This document shows, in pieces, positions 1 through 4,739 of a stretch of DNA of 6,096 nucleotides. Source of the DNA: CAYJBH01 sp964370765 (GTDB taxonomy: Bacteria > Bacillota > Clostridia > Oscillospirales > Ruminococcaceae). Below the pieces are notes generated by a model. That model made no database searches, had not been told where the DNA came from, and saw nothing but the letters and a program-made list of their open reading frames with translations. Positions within the stretch are counted from its first letter, which is position 1. Every line of letters begins with the position of its first letter. The position numbers and the translations under genes are program-made. The stretch covers positions 1-6,096 of the forward strand of contig CAYJKW010000092.1 of the NCBI GenBank assembly GCA_964370765.1, in the 5' to 3' direction.

Positions 1-695
1 TGGATAGAACATTCTCTTTCGCCAAGGTGAACTACATTACCCTTACTGTCGGCGAGTATCTGCACCTCTATATGGCGTGGATTTAATATAAGTTTTTCTA
101 TGTATACATCACCATTGCCAAAGCAGGCGATAGCCTCTTGAGTGGCCTCGGTATATTTTGCCTTTAGCTCGGCAGGGTCAAACACAGCACGCATACCGCG
201 TCCACCACCACCGGCGCTTGCTTTAATAAGAACAGGGTAGCCGATTTGATCTGAAATTGATGTTGCAGAATCTACATCAGTTACGATACCGTCTGATCCG
301 GGGACAACAGGGACACCGCTTTTCTGCATAATACTTCTGGCAGATGCCTTGTTTCCCATGCTGCGAATAACATCGCCGGATGGACCGATAAAGGTAATAC
401 CGTGTTTTTTACAAAGGTCTGAAAACTCATCGTTTTCCGACAAAAAACCGTAACCCGGATGCAATGCTTCGCAACCGGTTTGTACGGCAGCCGTAATAAC
501 GGCCTGCATATTAAGATAGCTATCCTTAGCGGGTGCCGGACCAATACAGATAGACATTGTGGCAAGCTGTACGGGAAGGCTGTCTGCATCTGCCTGTGAA
601 TAAACAACAACCGATTCTATTCCCATCTCACGGCAGGCACGTACAACCCTAAGAGCAATCTCACCGCGGTTTGCAATTAATATACGTTTAAACAT
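1..695 (-). CDS. accC: Acetyl-CoA carboxylase biotin carboxylase subunit, 3' end cut by window edge
   Basis: This is the biotin carboxylase subunit of acetyl-CoA carboxylase, which uses ATP and bicarbonate to carboxylate biotin carried on AccB, the first step of malonyl-CoA formation in the cytoplasm. The first 231 codons are present; the family is usually about 450 residues, so roughly half is missing beyond position 1. The protein opens with MFKRILIANRGEIALR, typical of the family. HPGYGFLSEN (79-88), GNKASAR with K116, the ATP-grasp glycine loop KASAGGGGRGM with K158, and NPRHIEVQ with H208 are all visible and intact. The ATG at 695-693 is chosen because AAGGAAG (703-709) precedes it and it begins one base after the accB TAG stop, which suggests translational coupling. 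No frameshift was seen. Propionyl-CoA or pyruvate carboxylase relatives share this domain, but the accB neighbour supports AccC. Confidence 0.96.
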   Translation of the reverse strand, partial: MFKRILIANRGEIALRVVRACREMGIESVVVYSQADADSLPVQLATMSICIGPAPAKDSYLNMQAVITAAVQTGCEALHPGYGFLSENDEFSDLCKKHGITFIGPSGDVIRSMGNKASARSIMQKSGVPVVPGSDGIVTDVDSATSISDQIGYPVLIKASAGGGGRGMRAVFDPAELKAKYTEATQEAIACFGNGDVYIEKLILNPRHIEVQILADSKGNVVHLGERECSI

Positions 696-696
696 G

Positions 697-1131
697 CTAT
701 ATCTTCCTTACCGAGAACAGTAGCTGGCCAAAGCTTACAAGATCTGCATTTTGCGCATGGATTTCGATAATCTCACAGTCGTATGGGGCTGGCAGCTCGT
801 TTAACATCTTCATTGCCTCAACAATACAAAGCGCATCTCCTTTTTTTACCTTGCTGCCTACACTTACAAATGGGGCAGATTCCGGTGATGGAGAGCTGTA
901 GAAAGTTCCTACAAGTGGGGCAGTAATTTCATCACCCTTAGGAATTTCAACAGGTGCTTGCGTAGCAACTGTAGGCACGGCAGTAGTGGCCGATACCGGT
1001 ATTGATACCGGTGCAGCCACTGCAGATGCCTTGCTTAGCGAAATTTCAAAGCTATCCTGTTTTAGTGATAGCTCAGCAATATTTGAGGATTGAAAATAAT
1101 CAAGTAGCGTAAAAAGCTCTTTGTTATCCAT
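697..1131 (-). CDS. accB: Biotin carboxyl carrier protein of acetyl-CoA carboxylase
   Basis: This 144-residue protein carries the covalently bound biotin that shuttles the carboxyl group between AccC and the carboxyltransferase AccA/AccD. An N-terminal helical region (1-33) is followed by an Ala/Pro/Val-rich flexible linker (about 35-62) and a biotinyl domain (about 66-144). The domain contains the thumb segment PLVGTFYSSPSPES and the biotinylation motif EAMKM, with the acceptor lysine at K108. The start is the ATG at 1131-1129, because GGGAGA (1142-1147) lies 10 bases upstream. An in-frame TTG at 1149 would extend the protein by six residues but would overlap that ribosome binding site. The gene lies 20 bases after acpP and one base before accC, so the three genes are read as one operon. 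Confidence 0.95.
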   Translation of the reverse strand: MDNKELFTLLDYFQSSNIAELSLKQDSFEISLSKASAVAAPVSIPVSATTAVPTVATQAPVEIPKGDEITAPLVGTFYSSPSPESAPFVSVGSKVKKGDALCIVEAMKMLNELPAPYDCEIIEIHAQNADLVSFGQLLFSVRKI

Positions 1132-1151
1132 ATAAATAATATCTCCCAATA

Positions 1152-1379
1152 TTACGATTTTGCTTTTTCGATGTAATCAACAATGTCTTTTACTGTCTTG
1201 AAGTTTGCAAGATCCTCATCCGGTATAGATACGCCGAACTCCTCTTCAAGAGCCATGCTCATCTCTACTGCGTCAAGGCTATCAGCACCAAGATCATCAG
1301 CAATATTTGCCTCTAATGTTACCTCTTCTTCGCTACAGCCAAGTGTGCTTACTATTGTCTCTTTTACCTGATCAAACAT
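1152..1379 (-). CDS. acpP: Acyl carrier protein
   Basis: This 75-residue acidic protein is the acyl carrier of type II fatty acid synthesis; growing acyl chains hang from its 4'-phosphopantetheine arm. The attachment motif GADSLDAVEM is intact, with the modified serine at S34 and the usual acidic helix (EMSMALEEEFGVSIPDEDL) after it. Length and composition are normal for the family. The ATG at 1379-1377 has AGGAG (1387-1391) seven bases upstream. It is the first gene of the acpP-accB-accC run, 20 bases ahead of accB. That context makes a fatty acid ACP more likely than a polyketide, lipoteichoic acid or specialised carrier. No fabD, fabG, fabF or fabZ lies between acpP and the acc genes here; they may be elsewhere or further along the operon. 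Confidence 0.96.
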   Translation of the reverse strand: MFDQVKETIVSTLGCSEEEVTLEANIADDLGADSLDAVEMSMALEEEFGVSIPDEDLANFKTVKDIVDYIEKAKS

Positions 1380-1414
1380 GATTAATCTCCTATAATATAA
1401 TTTAAAAAATACTC

Positions 1415-1464
1415 TAAATATTTAACTAAAAAATTTTAACTAAATATTTTTAACCTATTTTAAC
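1415..1464. promoter_or_regulatory. Candidate operator: TTAAC repeat array at the acpP promoter
   Basis: Four TTAAC units (plus strand) lie at 1422, 1436, 1450 and 1460, spaced 14, 14 and 10 bases. The first two belong to exact TTTAACTAAA repeats (1421-1430 and 1435-1444). The palindrome TAAATATTTA (1415-1424) and the near copy TAAATATTTT (1441-1450) flank them. The array covers the -10 element and the first 35 or so transcribed bases, where a repressor would block initiation. Fatty acid operons of Firmicutes are commonly controlled by FapR or FabT, but I do not recognise either consensus here. It may be only AT-rich leader sequence. Confidence 0.35.
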
Positions 1465-1485
1465 CTCGATAGCGTGATTTGTCAA
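1457..1485 (-). promoter_or_regulatory. Sigma-A promoter of the acpP-accB-accC operon
   Basis: Read on the minus strand, TTGACA (1485-1480) is followed after 17 bases by TAAAAT (1462-1457). This is a perfect -35, a five-of-six -10 and optimal spacing. Transcription would start near 1450, giving a leader of about 70 bases before acpP. No other comparably good promoter was seen upstream of acpP. Confidence 0.85.
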
Positions 1486-1516
1486 GTGGTTTTTTAATAA
1501 ATAAAATTTAAAGGCT

Positions 1517-1546
1517 GAATGATAATGGTAGCAATAGGGCATACTA
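1517..1546 (+). promoter_or_regulatory. Sigma-G (and possibly sigma-F) promoter of spoIVB
   Basis: GAATG (1517-1521), an 18-base spacer and CATACTA (1540-1546) match the Bacillus sigma-G consensus GNATR-N18-CATNMTA at every defined position. Overlapping it, GGGCATACT (1537-1545) fits the sigma-F -10 element GGNNANANT. In B. subtilis, spoIVB is transcribed in the forespore first weakly by sigma-F and then by sigma-G, so the arrangement suits the gene. The leader would be about 25-30 bases. Confidence 0.8.
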
Positions 1547-1561
1547 CAGCAAAAGTAGTAT
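1541..1561. repeat. Inverted repeat over the spoIVB -10 element and transcription start
   Basis: ATACTAC (1541-1547) and GTAGTAT (1555-1561) form a perfect seven-base inverted repeat around a seven-base centre. It overlaps the forespore -10 element and the expected start site, so it could be a repressor site (a forespore regulator such as SpoVT or RsfA would be a precedent in kind) or a leader hairpin near the ribosome binding site. No function is demonstrated. Confidence 0.45.
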
Positions 1562-1579
1562 ATTAAAAGGATTTTGGTC

Positions 1580-2800
1580 ATGATACAAAAGGTAAAAAAA
1601 ATAGCGGTGAGGACAATAAGTGTTTTAACGGTGATCTCTCTTGTTGTGATAGGAATTGTTGCCTTTGTAACACAAAACCTGCCTGATAAATTTTCTACAG
1701 TAGCGGATGAAGAATTTGTTCTTCAAAGCATGCCGTTTATAACTGCTGATATACCCTATACAGAGCTATCTCAAGCATCGTCTGGGCAGAGCGATTCATA
1801 TAATGCAGAACTTAAATTACTTGGGTTATTACCTATTAAAACGGTGCGTTTAATAGAAACTGAACGGCAAACTTTAACAGTTATGGGGGAACCATTTGGT
1901 ATAAAAATGTTCGCGAATGGAGTGATGGTTGTTGGGTTTTCTGACATAAAAAGTTCTACAGGCTATAAGAATCCTGCAAGACTTGCGGGATTGCAGCTAG
2001 GTGATGTAATTAAGTCCATAGGCGGTGAGGAAGTAGTAACAAATGAGGACATAAATCATGCCATACTACAATCAATGGGAGAACCATGTGAGATAGTGTA
2101 CTATAGAGATGGTGAGGAGCGATCCTGCGTAATAACTGCCGTCGAAGATAGTACAACTAAAAATTACCGTAGTGGAATGTGGGTTAGGGATTCCTCTGCC
2201 GGGATTGGAACACTAACATATGCTGACAACGAAGATCTTATTTTCGGGGGGTTGGGACATCCGGTAAGTGATACCGATACAGGTCAGATGATAGAGTTGT
2301 TAAGTGGAGAGATAGTGCCGGTAGTCATAAACGGTGCAATAGAGGCAAAGGCCGGTACAGCAGGGGAGTTAAAGGGTGAATTTGTTTCAGACGAGGTTTT
2401 GGGCGATGTTTTGCAGAATGATGAGACCGGTGTATATGGTAGATTAAACGAGCCGCTAGACGGGCGTGAATATGAGGTAGCAACACCTGCGGAGACAGTG
2501 ACTGGAACAGCAACGATAATTGCAACAGTTGACAACGAAGGTCCAAAACCATATAGAATAGAGGTAGAGCGGCTATTTTTAAGTACCGATAACTTTACAA
2601 AAAACATGTTAATTCGTGTAACGGATCAGGAACTGCTTGATAAGACAGGTGGAATCGTACAGGGAATGTCAGGAAGTCCGATAATACAAAATGGTAGGAT
2701 AATAGGAGCAGTGACACATGTACTGGTAAACGACCCGACAAAGGGATACGGAATTTTTATTGAAAATATGCTTGAGAGTGCGGAAAATATAACGGAATAA
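1580..2800 (+). CDS. spoIVB: SpoIVB serine peptidase (family S55), sigma-K checkpoint protease
   Basis: SpoIVB is made in the forespore, crosses its inner membrane and, in Bacillus, cleaves SpoIVFA to release SpoIVFB-dependent pro-sigma-K processing in the mother cell. This 406-residue copy has a membrane anchor (about 12-30), a linker, a PDZ domain (about 100-185, containing GLQLGDVIKSIGGEEV) and a C-terminal S55 peptidase domain. The likely catalytic triad is H227 in GLGHPVSD, D349 in RVTDQELL and S364 in GMSGSPIIQNG; the spacing of D and S equals that known in B. subtilis. The ATG at 1580 is preferred over an in-frame TTG at 1574, because AAAAGG (1565-1570) sits nine bases before the ATG. 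A near-perfect forespore promoter precedes it and a terminator follows five bases after the stop. In most spore formers spo0A comes next; here it does not. Whether a SpoIVFA target exists in this organism cannot be seen. Confidence 0.96.
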   Translation: MIQKVKKIAVRTISVLTVISLVVIGIVAFVTQNLPDKFSTVADEEFVLQSMPFITADIPYTELSQASSGQSDSYNAELKLLGLLPIKTVRLIETERQTLTVMGEPFGIKMFANGVMVVGFSDIKSSTGYKNPARLAGLQLGDVIKSIGGEEVVTNEDINHAILQSMGEPCEIVYYRDGEERSCVITAVEDSTTKNYRSGMWVRDSSAGIGTLTYADNEDLIFGGLGHPVSDTDTGQMIELLSGEIVPVVINGAIEAKAGTAGELKGEFVSDEVLGDVLQNDETGVYGRLNEPLDGREYEVATPAETVTGTATIIATVDNEGPKPYRIEVERLFLSTDNFTKNMLIRVTDQELLDKTGGIVQGMSGSPIIQNGRIIGAVTHVLVNDPTKGYGIFIENMLESAENITE

Positions 2801-2804
2801 TTGT

Positions 2805-2839
2805 AGGGAGGGGCGCGGCTCTTCCCTTTTTTTCTTTTT
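2805..2839 (+). terminator. Intrinsic terminator of spoIVB
   Basis: AGGGAGGGGC (2805-2814) pairs with GCTCTTCCCT (2818-2827) around a GCG loop: ten pairs, two of them G-U. A long T tract interrupted by one C follows (2827-2839). It begins five bases after the spoIVB stop codon. Confidence 0.88.
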
Positions 2840-2890
2840 AGGGAGGCATAATGTTTTAAACGGCAAGAGCAGAGCCCGTGCCCTATTTTT
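2811..2890 (+). terminator. Alternative long stem-loop reusing the terminator arm
   Basis: The segment 2811-2822 can also pair with 2871-2883 (12 pairs, one G-U, one bulged C at 2875), enclosing a 48-base loop and followed by TATTTTT (2884-2890). It excludes the shorter spoIVB terminator because both use 2811-2822. It may act as a backup terminator and insulates the promoter at 2893. A stem-loop in the same relative place precedes the promoter at 4949. Confidence 0.55.
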
Positions 2891-2892
2891 CA

Positions 2893-2921
2893 TTGACGGG
2901 CTGAAAAGCGAGGAGTATAAT
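2893..2921 (+). promoter_or_regulatory. Sigma-A promoter of the 3012-3539 gene
   Basis: TTGACG (2893-2898), a 17-base spacer and TATAAT (2916-2921) make a near-perfect vegetative promoter. It lies directly after the T run of the preceding stem-loop. Transcription would start near 2928 with a leader of about 84 bases before the ATG at 3012. The promoter and leader resemble those of the diguanylate cyclase gene at 5103. Confidence 0.85.
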
Positions 2922-2994
2922 AATAGTTATTACAGAAAAATCTTGTACTCTCTGGTGAGGTTGAATTGTGGATAATGAGGAGGGTATGTATATA

Positions 2995-3015
2995 GTGATT
3001 AGAGAAGCTAAATGA
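2995..3015 (+). CDS. Possible six-codon leader ORF overlapping the next gene
   Basis: A strong ribosome binding site, GAGGAGGG (2977-2984), is too far (27 bases) from the ATG at 3012 but ideally placed (10 bases) for a GTG at 2995. That GTG opens a six-codon frame reading MIREAK, whose TGA stop overlaps the ATG of the downstream gene as ATGA. The downstream start has only a weak site of its own (AGAGAAG), so it may depend on ribosomes finishing this small frame. An in-frame ATG at 2986 would give nine codons but lies one base after the binding site. Expression is inferred from layout only. Confidence 0.4.
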   Translation: MIREAK

Positions 3016-3539
3016 AGAAAATTAAAATTGCAGTTTTTGCTCTTGTAACAATATCTATTGTTTCTATTATAGCGGCTATATATTTTGCAAATGAGTTAAA
3101 TAAAGAAAAGCAATTAAATTACGCGATGGAACAAACTACTATTAACAATTATCAAGTTTCATTTGCTAATGCCGCACATCGAACAGAATTAAATAACAAA
3201 ACCCCATCAGATTTATTGCACACGATAAAGGAACTTAATTCTTCAATGCAATACTACAAAAGTGTGAGCAACACTTCACAAAATATGGAGTACACTTTAG
3301 TTATTGAGTCTTATATATCAGCACTTGAAGATTGTCTTTTAGATAATGCACATGGAGAAACAACTGATTTTGCACATAATATAAACAACATTTATAGTGA
3401 TTTGATTATAATAGGTGATTGGCTAAGAAAACGAAATGAAAGTGATACTTTGATAGCTCACAATGACGATGATTTTTACGAAGTATACCTTGAACTTTCG
3501 TCAGAAGTAATAGATGACATCGGAGTATATGTTGAATAA
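3012..3539 (+). CDS. Orphan membrane-anchored protein of unknown function
   Basis: I do not recognise this 175-residue protein. It starts with two lysines and a strongly hydrophobic segment (about 6-26) ending in YFANELNKEKQ, which fits an uncleaved signal anchor with the rest outside the membrane. The remainder (27-175) is polar, rich in Asn, Ser, Asp and Glu, and looks mainly helical, with one cysteine (in EDCLLDNAHGE) and an acidic C-terminus. No catalytic motif is visible. Codons are AT-rich. It has a consensus promoter at 2893-2921 and sits behind a possible leader ORF whose stop overlaps its ATG. Its promoter and leader resemble those of the CHASE-GGDEF gene at 5103, hinting at shared control, but the two proteins show no similarity beyond an N-terminal membrane segment. 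It could be an extracytoplasmic sensor fragment or a small accessory protein; both ideas are speculative. Confidence 0.8.
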   Translation: MKKIKIAVFALVTISIVSIIAAIYFANELNKEKQLNYAMEQTTINNYQVSFANAAHRTELNNKTPSDLLHTIKELNSSMQYYKSVSNTSQNMEYTLVIESYISALEDCLLDNAHGETTDFAHNINNIYSDLIIIGDWLRKRNESDTLIAHNDDDFYEVYLELSSEVIDDIGVYVE

Positions 3540-3596
3540 AATGAGCAATGAACACTATAAGTCCTATTATACCCTTTTCGGTAGTTTAACAATGAT

Positions 3597-3625
3597 AACC
3601 TCTAAGTAACGATTTCTTAGAGGTT
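3597..3625. repeat. Perfect 10-bp hairpin downstream of the 3012-3539 gene
   Basis: AACCTCTAAG (3597-3606) and CTTAGAGGTT (3616-3625) are exact inverse complements around a nine-base loop. There is no run of T directly after it on either strand, so it is a weak terminator candidate; it may instead stabilise the upstream transcript 3' end. Confidence 0.6.
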
Positions 3626-3658
3626 GAACAAATTTTATATTAGTTTGAGGAGAAGAAT

Positions 3659-3790
3659 GTGAAATATTATAAAGCCGAATCACACCATTGTGAAGAATTG
3701 ACATCACTAAGATTAGCTATGGGAAAATCACTGTATGAACAAGTTGGATTTTCATTGATAGATAATGAATACGAATTATTCGTCAAATGA
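3659..3790 (+). pseudogene. Internally deleted GNAT acetyltransferase remnant
   Basis: A GTG-started frame of 43 codons has a strong binding site, GAGGAG (3647-3652), six bases upstream. Residues 1-21 (MKYYKAESHHCEELTSLRLAM) look like the start of a GNAT N-acetyltransferase, where the first helix carries the EEL-x-x-LR pattern. Residues 22-43 (GKSLYEQVGFSLIDNEYELF and two more) look like the very end of the same fold, the LYE-x-x-GF segment of the last strands. A GNAT protein is normally about 140-170 residues, so the acetyl-CoA binding core has been lost by an in-frame deletion of roughly 300 bases at about 3718-3724. The product cannot be a working acetyltransferase. The intact start signals and clean frame suggest a recent deletion, or a short protein that is still made. 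A terminator follows at 3854. Confidence 0.7.
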
Positions 3791-3812
3791 GCATTCATCG
3801 GTGTACAGTAAC

Positions 3813-3845
3813 ATACTTATTTCATTACAACAAAAAAATAAGTAT
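3813..3845. repeat. 10-bp inverted repeat before a terminator
   Basis: ATACTTATTT (3813-3822) and AAATAAGTAT (3836-3845) are exact inverse complements separated by 13 bases. The hairpin is AT-only apart from one G-C pair and lies just ahead of the terminator at 3854. It may be a leftover of a recombination or insertion site, or an AT-rich coincidence. Confidence 0.5.
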
Positions 3846-3853
3846 ATAATAAC

Positions 3854-3884
3854 AAGGCGCGGTTTCGGCTGTGCCTTATTTTTA
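3854..3884 (+). terminator. Intrinsic terminator after the GNAT remnant
   Basis: AAGGCGC (3854-3860) pairs with GTGCCTT (3871-3877), one pair being G-U, around a ten-base loop, followed by ATTTTTA. It ends transcription from the GNAT remnant. On the minus strand the same hairpin lies about 20 bases after the short frame at 3895-3927 but lacks a good T run there. Confidence 0.75.
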
Positions 3885-3894
3885 CTTAAAAACA

Positions 3895-3927
3895 TTAGTC
3901 CTTCTGATTCAACCCATGTAGGTTCAT
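3895..3927 (-). CDS. Possible ten-codon minus-strand ORF
   Basis: The frame MNLHGLNQKD begins at an ATG (3927-3925) with AAAGGAG (3938-3944) ten bases upstream and ends at a TAA. A possible minus-strand promoter lies at 4016-4045. Strong start signals in front of so short a frame suggest either a leader peptide or the surviving 5' end of a gene that was deleted, as next door in the GNAT remnant. There is no homology that I can name. Confidence 0.25.
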   Translation of the reverse strand: MNLHGLNQKD

Positions 3928-4015
3928 TGTTCTCACACTCCTTTCGTTAAAAGATAGAAGATTTTCTTCTTCAATAGTGGATTTATCCTTGCAAATTCCG
4001 GTGTATCAAAAATAA

Positions 4016-4045
4016 ATTATATTTTTTTACAAAAATAGTAGACAA
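4016..4045 (-). promoter_or_regulatory. Possible minus-strand promoter, divergent from the DUF1413 promoter
   Basis: On the minus strand TTGTCT (4045-4040) is followed after 18 bases by a perfect TATAAT (4021-4016). Its -35 overlaps the -35 of the plus-strand promoter at 4039. The -35 has two mismatches and the region is very AT-rich, so it could be fortuitous. Confidence 0.4.
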
Positions 4046-4068
4046 GGGCGCCTGTTCTATGGTATCAT
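4039..4068 (+). promoter_or_regulatory. Promoter of the DUF1413 operon
   Basis: TAGACA (4039-4044), an 18-base spacer and TATCAT (4063-4068) form a recognisable sigma-A promoter, with one mismatch to consensus in each element. The leader to the ATG at 4123 would be about 48 bases. The element sits inside a long inverted repeat that could control it. Confidence 0.65.
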
Positions 4069-4087
4069 AGTTGTAGAACAGGTGCTC
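4048..4087. promoter_or_regulatory. Palindromic operator candidate and LexA-like box
   Basis: GCGCCTGTTCTA (4048-4059) and TAGAACAGGTGC (4074-4085) are inverse complements at 11 of 12 positions, with 14 bases between them that contain the -10 element. A regulator bound to both arms would cover the promoter. Two readings are possible: an operator for the ribbon-helix-helix protein encoded just downstream, or SOS control, since GAACAGGTGCTC (4076-4087) differs at one base from the Gram-positive LexA core GAAC-N4-GTTC. Which one applies cannot be decided from the sequence. Confidence 0.55.
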
Positions 4088-4122
4088 TAGACTATTCAGT
4101 TGGAAAGCGAGGATTAAATATC

Positions 4123-4494
4123 ATGGAAAAGAAAATAGTAAAACTCACATTAAGCAAAGAAGCATATGACGAACTCGACGCTCTTGCGAAAGGTAGAAAC
4201 CAAAGTATTCAGGACTACATAAGAAGCAAGGTGTTTGGTGAAACAATTTTCACAGTCGATGAAGCAGTAAAAAGAATTCAAGAAGGACAGTTTGATGTAT
4301 TAAGTCTTTATCCAGATGGTTGGGAACTTCCGGATGTATATGGTGATGACTGGACTATTCCAAGAGGAGCTGCCGGGGTATTCGGAAAGAACTTCTATAC
4401 ATTCGTAGAAGCAAACCCTGAGCTCGGTATCAAATTTAAGGATATGGGTAAATATGGTAGACGTGCTGTATATACCTATCGGAAGGAGGATTAA
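4123..4494 (+). CDS. Ribbon-helix-helix / DUF1413 family protein
   Basis: This 123-residue protein has two parts. Residues 4-38 (KIVKLTLSKEAYDELDALAK and following) fit a ribbon-helix-helix fold: one beta strand, then two helices, ending in SIQDYIRSKVFGE, as in CopG/Arc-type DNA-binding proteins. Residues 43-119 match what I recall as DUF1413, with LPDVYGDDW-IPRGAAGVFGKNFYTFVE and a closing GRRAVYTYRK. DUF1413 has no established function that I know of. GAGG (4109-4112) lies ten bases before the ATG. The gene is first in a two-gene unit, three bases before the next start, and its promoter lies in a 12-bp inverted repeat, consistent with autorepression by the RHH domain. The DUF1413 name rests on memory of the motif and should be tested by profile search. 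Confidence 0.8.
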   Translation: MEKKIVKLTLSKEAYDELDALAKGRNQSIQDYIRSKVFGETIFTVDEAVKRIQEGQFDVLSLYPDGWELPDVYGDDWTIPRGAAGVFGKNFYTFVEANPELGIKFKDMGKYGRRAVYTYRKED

Positions 4495-4497
4495 TCA

Positions 4498-4695
4498 ATG
4501 AACTATCAAATCAGAAGAGCTATCGAAAGCTATATTCAAGCTAATGGAAAACAGGATACTCGTGATGTAATCACCCTGTTTGCAAAACGCTTCAACACCA
4601 CCAAACAGCGTATCAGTGGAAATATCAGCTGTATGAAGTGCCGCGAGCAAAGTATTAACATCGTTCCTAAAAAGCCACACAGCATTATCTACTAA
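4498..4695 (+). CDS. Small putative winged-helix DNA-binding protein
   Basis: This 65-residue basic protein starts three bases after the DUF1413 gene, with a perfect-looking GGAAGGAGG (4481-4489) eight bases before its ATG, so both are translated from one message. Residues 3-15 and 21-32 look like helices; TTKQRISGNISCMK (34-47) looks like a recognition helix of the kind seen when a protein recognises DNA through KQRIS; and IVPKKPHSIIY (55-65) could be the wing hairpin. C45 and C48 form a CxxC pair, which alone is too little for a metal site. I cannot assign a family with certainty; similar small proteins occur on mobile elements, from memory only. It could be a co-regulator or an antitoxin-like partner of the DUF1413 protein. 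A strong terminator follows 14 bases after the stop. Confidence 0.7.
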   Translation: MNYQIRRAIESYIQANGKQDTRDVITLFAKRFNTTKQRISGNISCMKCREQSINIVPKKPHSIIY

Positions 4696-4708
4696 TAAAA
4701 ACAACTCC

Positions 4709-4739
4709 GGCCAGCAGGTAATCCTGCCGGCCATTTTTT
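4709..4739 (+). terminator. Strong intrinsic terminator of the DUF1413 operon
   Basis: GGCCAGCAGG (4709-4718) pairs with CCTGCCGGCC (4723-4732) around a TAAT loop, with one A-C mismatch, followed by ATTTTTT. This GC-rich stem stands out from its AT-rich surroundings and closes the two-gene unit. Confidence 0.92.

Larger units (their letters stand above)
2762..2982. repeat. Diverged direct repeat, copy 1 (spoIVB tail, stem-loop, promoter, leader)
   Basis: This segment recurs at 4827-5039 in the same order: spoIVB 3' codons, a long stem-loop, TTTTTCATTGAC with the promoter, and a leader ending in TAATG-G-GGAG. The first 41 bases agree at 33 positions by hand alignment. The 12 bases TTTTTCATTGAC (2886-2897) are identical to 4942-4953, and about 39 of the 61 bases after the two -10 elements agree without a gap. 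The hairpin interiors are not alignable. Confidence 0.7.

Noticed and set aside
281..610. 109-codon open frame on the minus strand
   Set aside because: It lies in another frame inside accC, whose conserved motifs run uninterrupted through the same bases; the frame has low-complexity, Cys/Leu/Pro-rich content and no ribosome binding site.
1183..1371. 62-codon open frame on the plus strand
   Set aside because: It is the antisense shadow of acpP, a gene with an intact motif set.
2284..2607. Minus-strand open frames of 107 and 75 codons inside spoIVB
   Set aside because: They are antisense shadows of a well-conserved peptidase domain and have no promoter or binding site.
2669..2893. 74-codon minus-strand frame crossing the spoIVB terminator
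   Set aside because: Its lysine/arginine-rich middle is just the terminator T tract read backwards.
2922..3011. Cyclic di-GMP or other riboswitch in the leader
   Set aside because: The leader is under 90 bases and I could not find a conserved riboswitch core or a terminator switch downstream of the start.
3541..3609. 22-codon plus-strand frame right after the 3012-3539 gene
   Set aside because: No convincing ribosome binding site and no recognisable content; its end lies inside the 3597-3625 hairpin.
3765..3950. 61-codon plus-strand frame
   Set aside because: It overlaps the GNAT remnant out of frame, runs through an inverted repeat and a terminator, and has no binding site.
3540..4122. 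CRISPR array, tRNA or transposase gene in the gene-poor stretch
   Set aside because: No regularly spaced repeats, no cloverleaf with a TTCGA-like arm, and no DDE or recombinase coding frame were seen.
4495..4734. 79-codon minus-strand frame
   Set aside because: It is antisense to the 65-residue gene and starts in the terminator stem.
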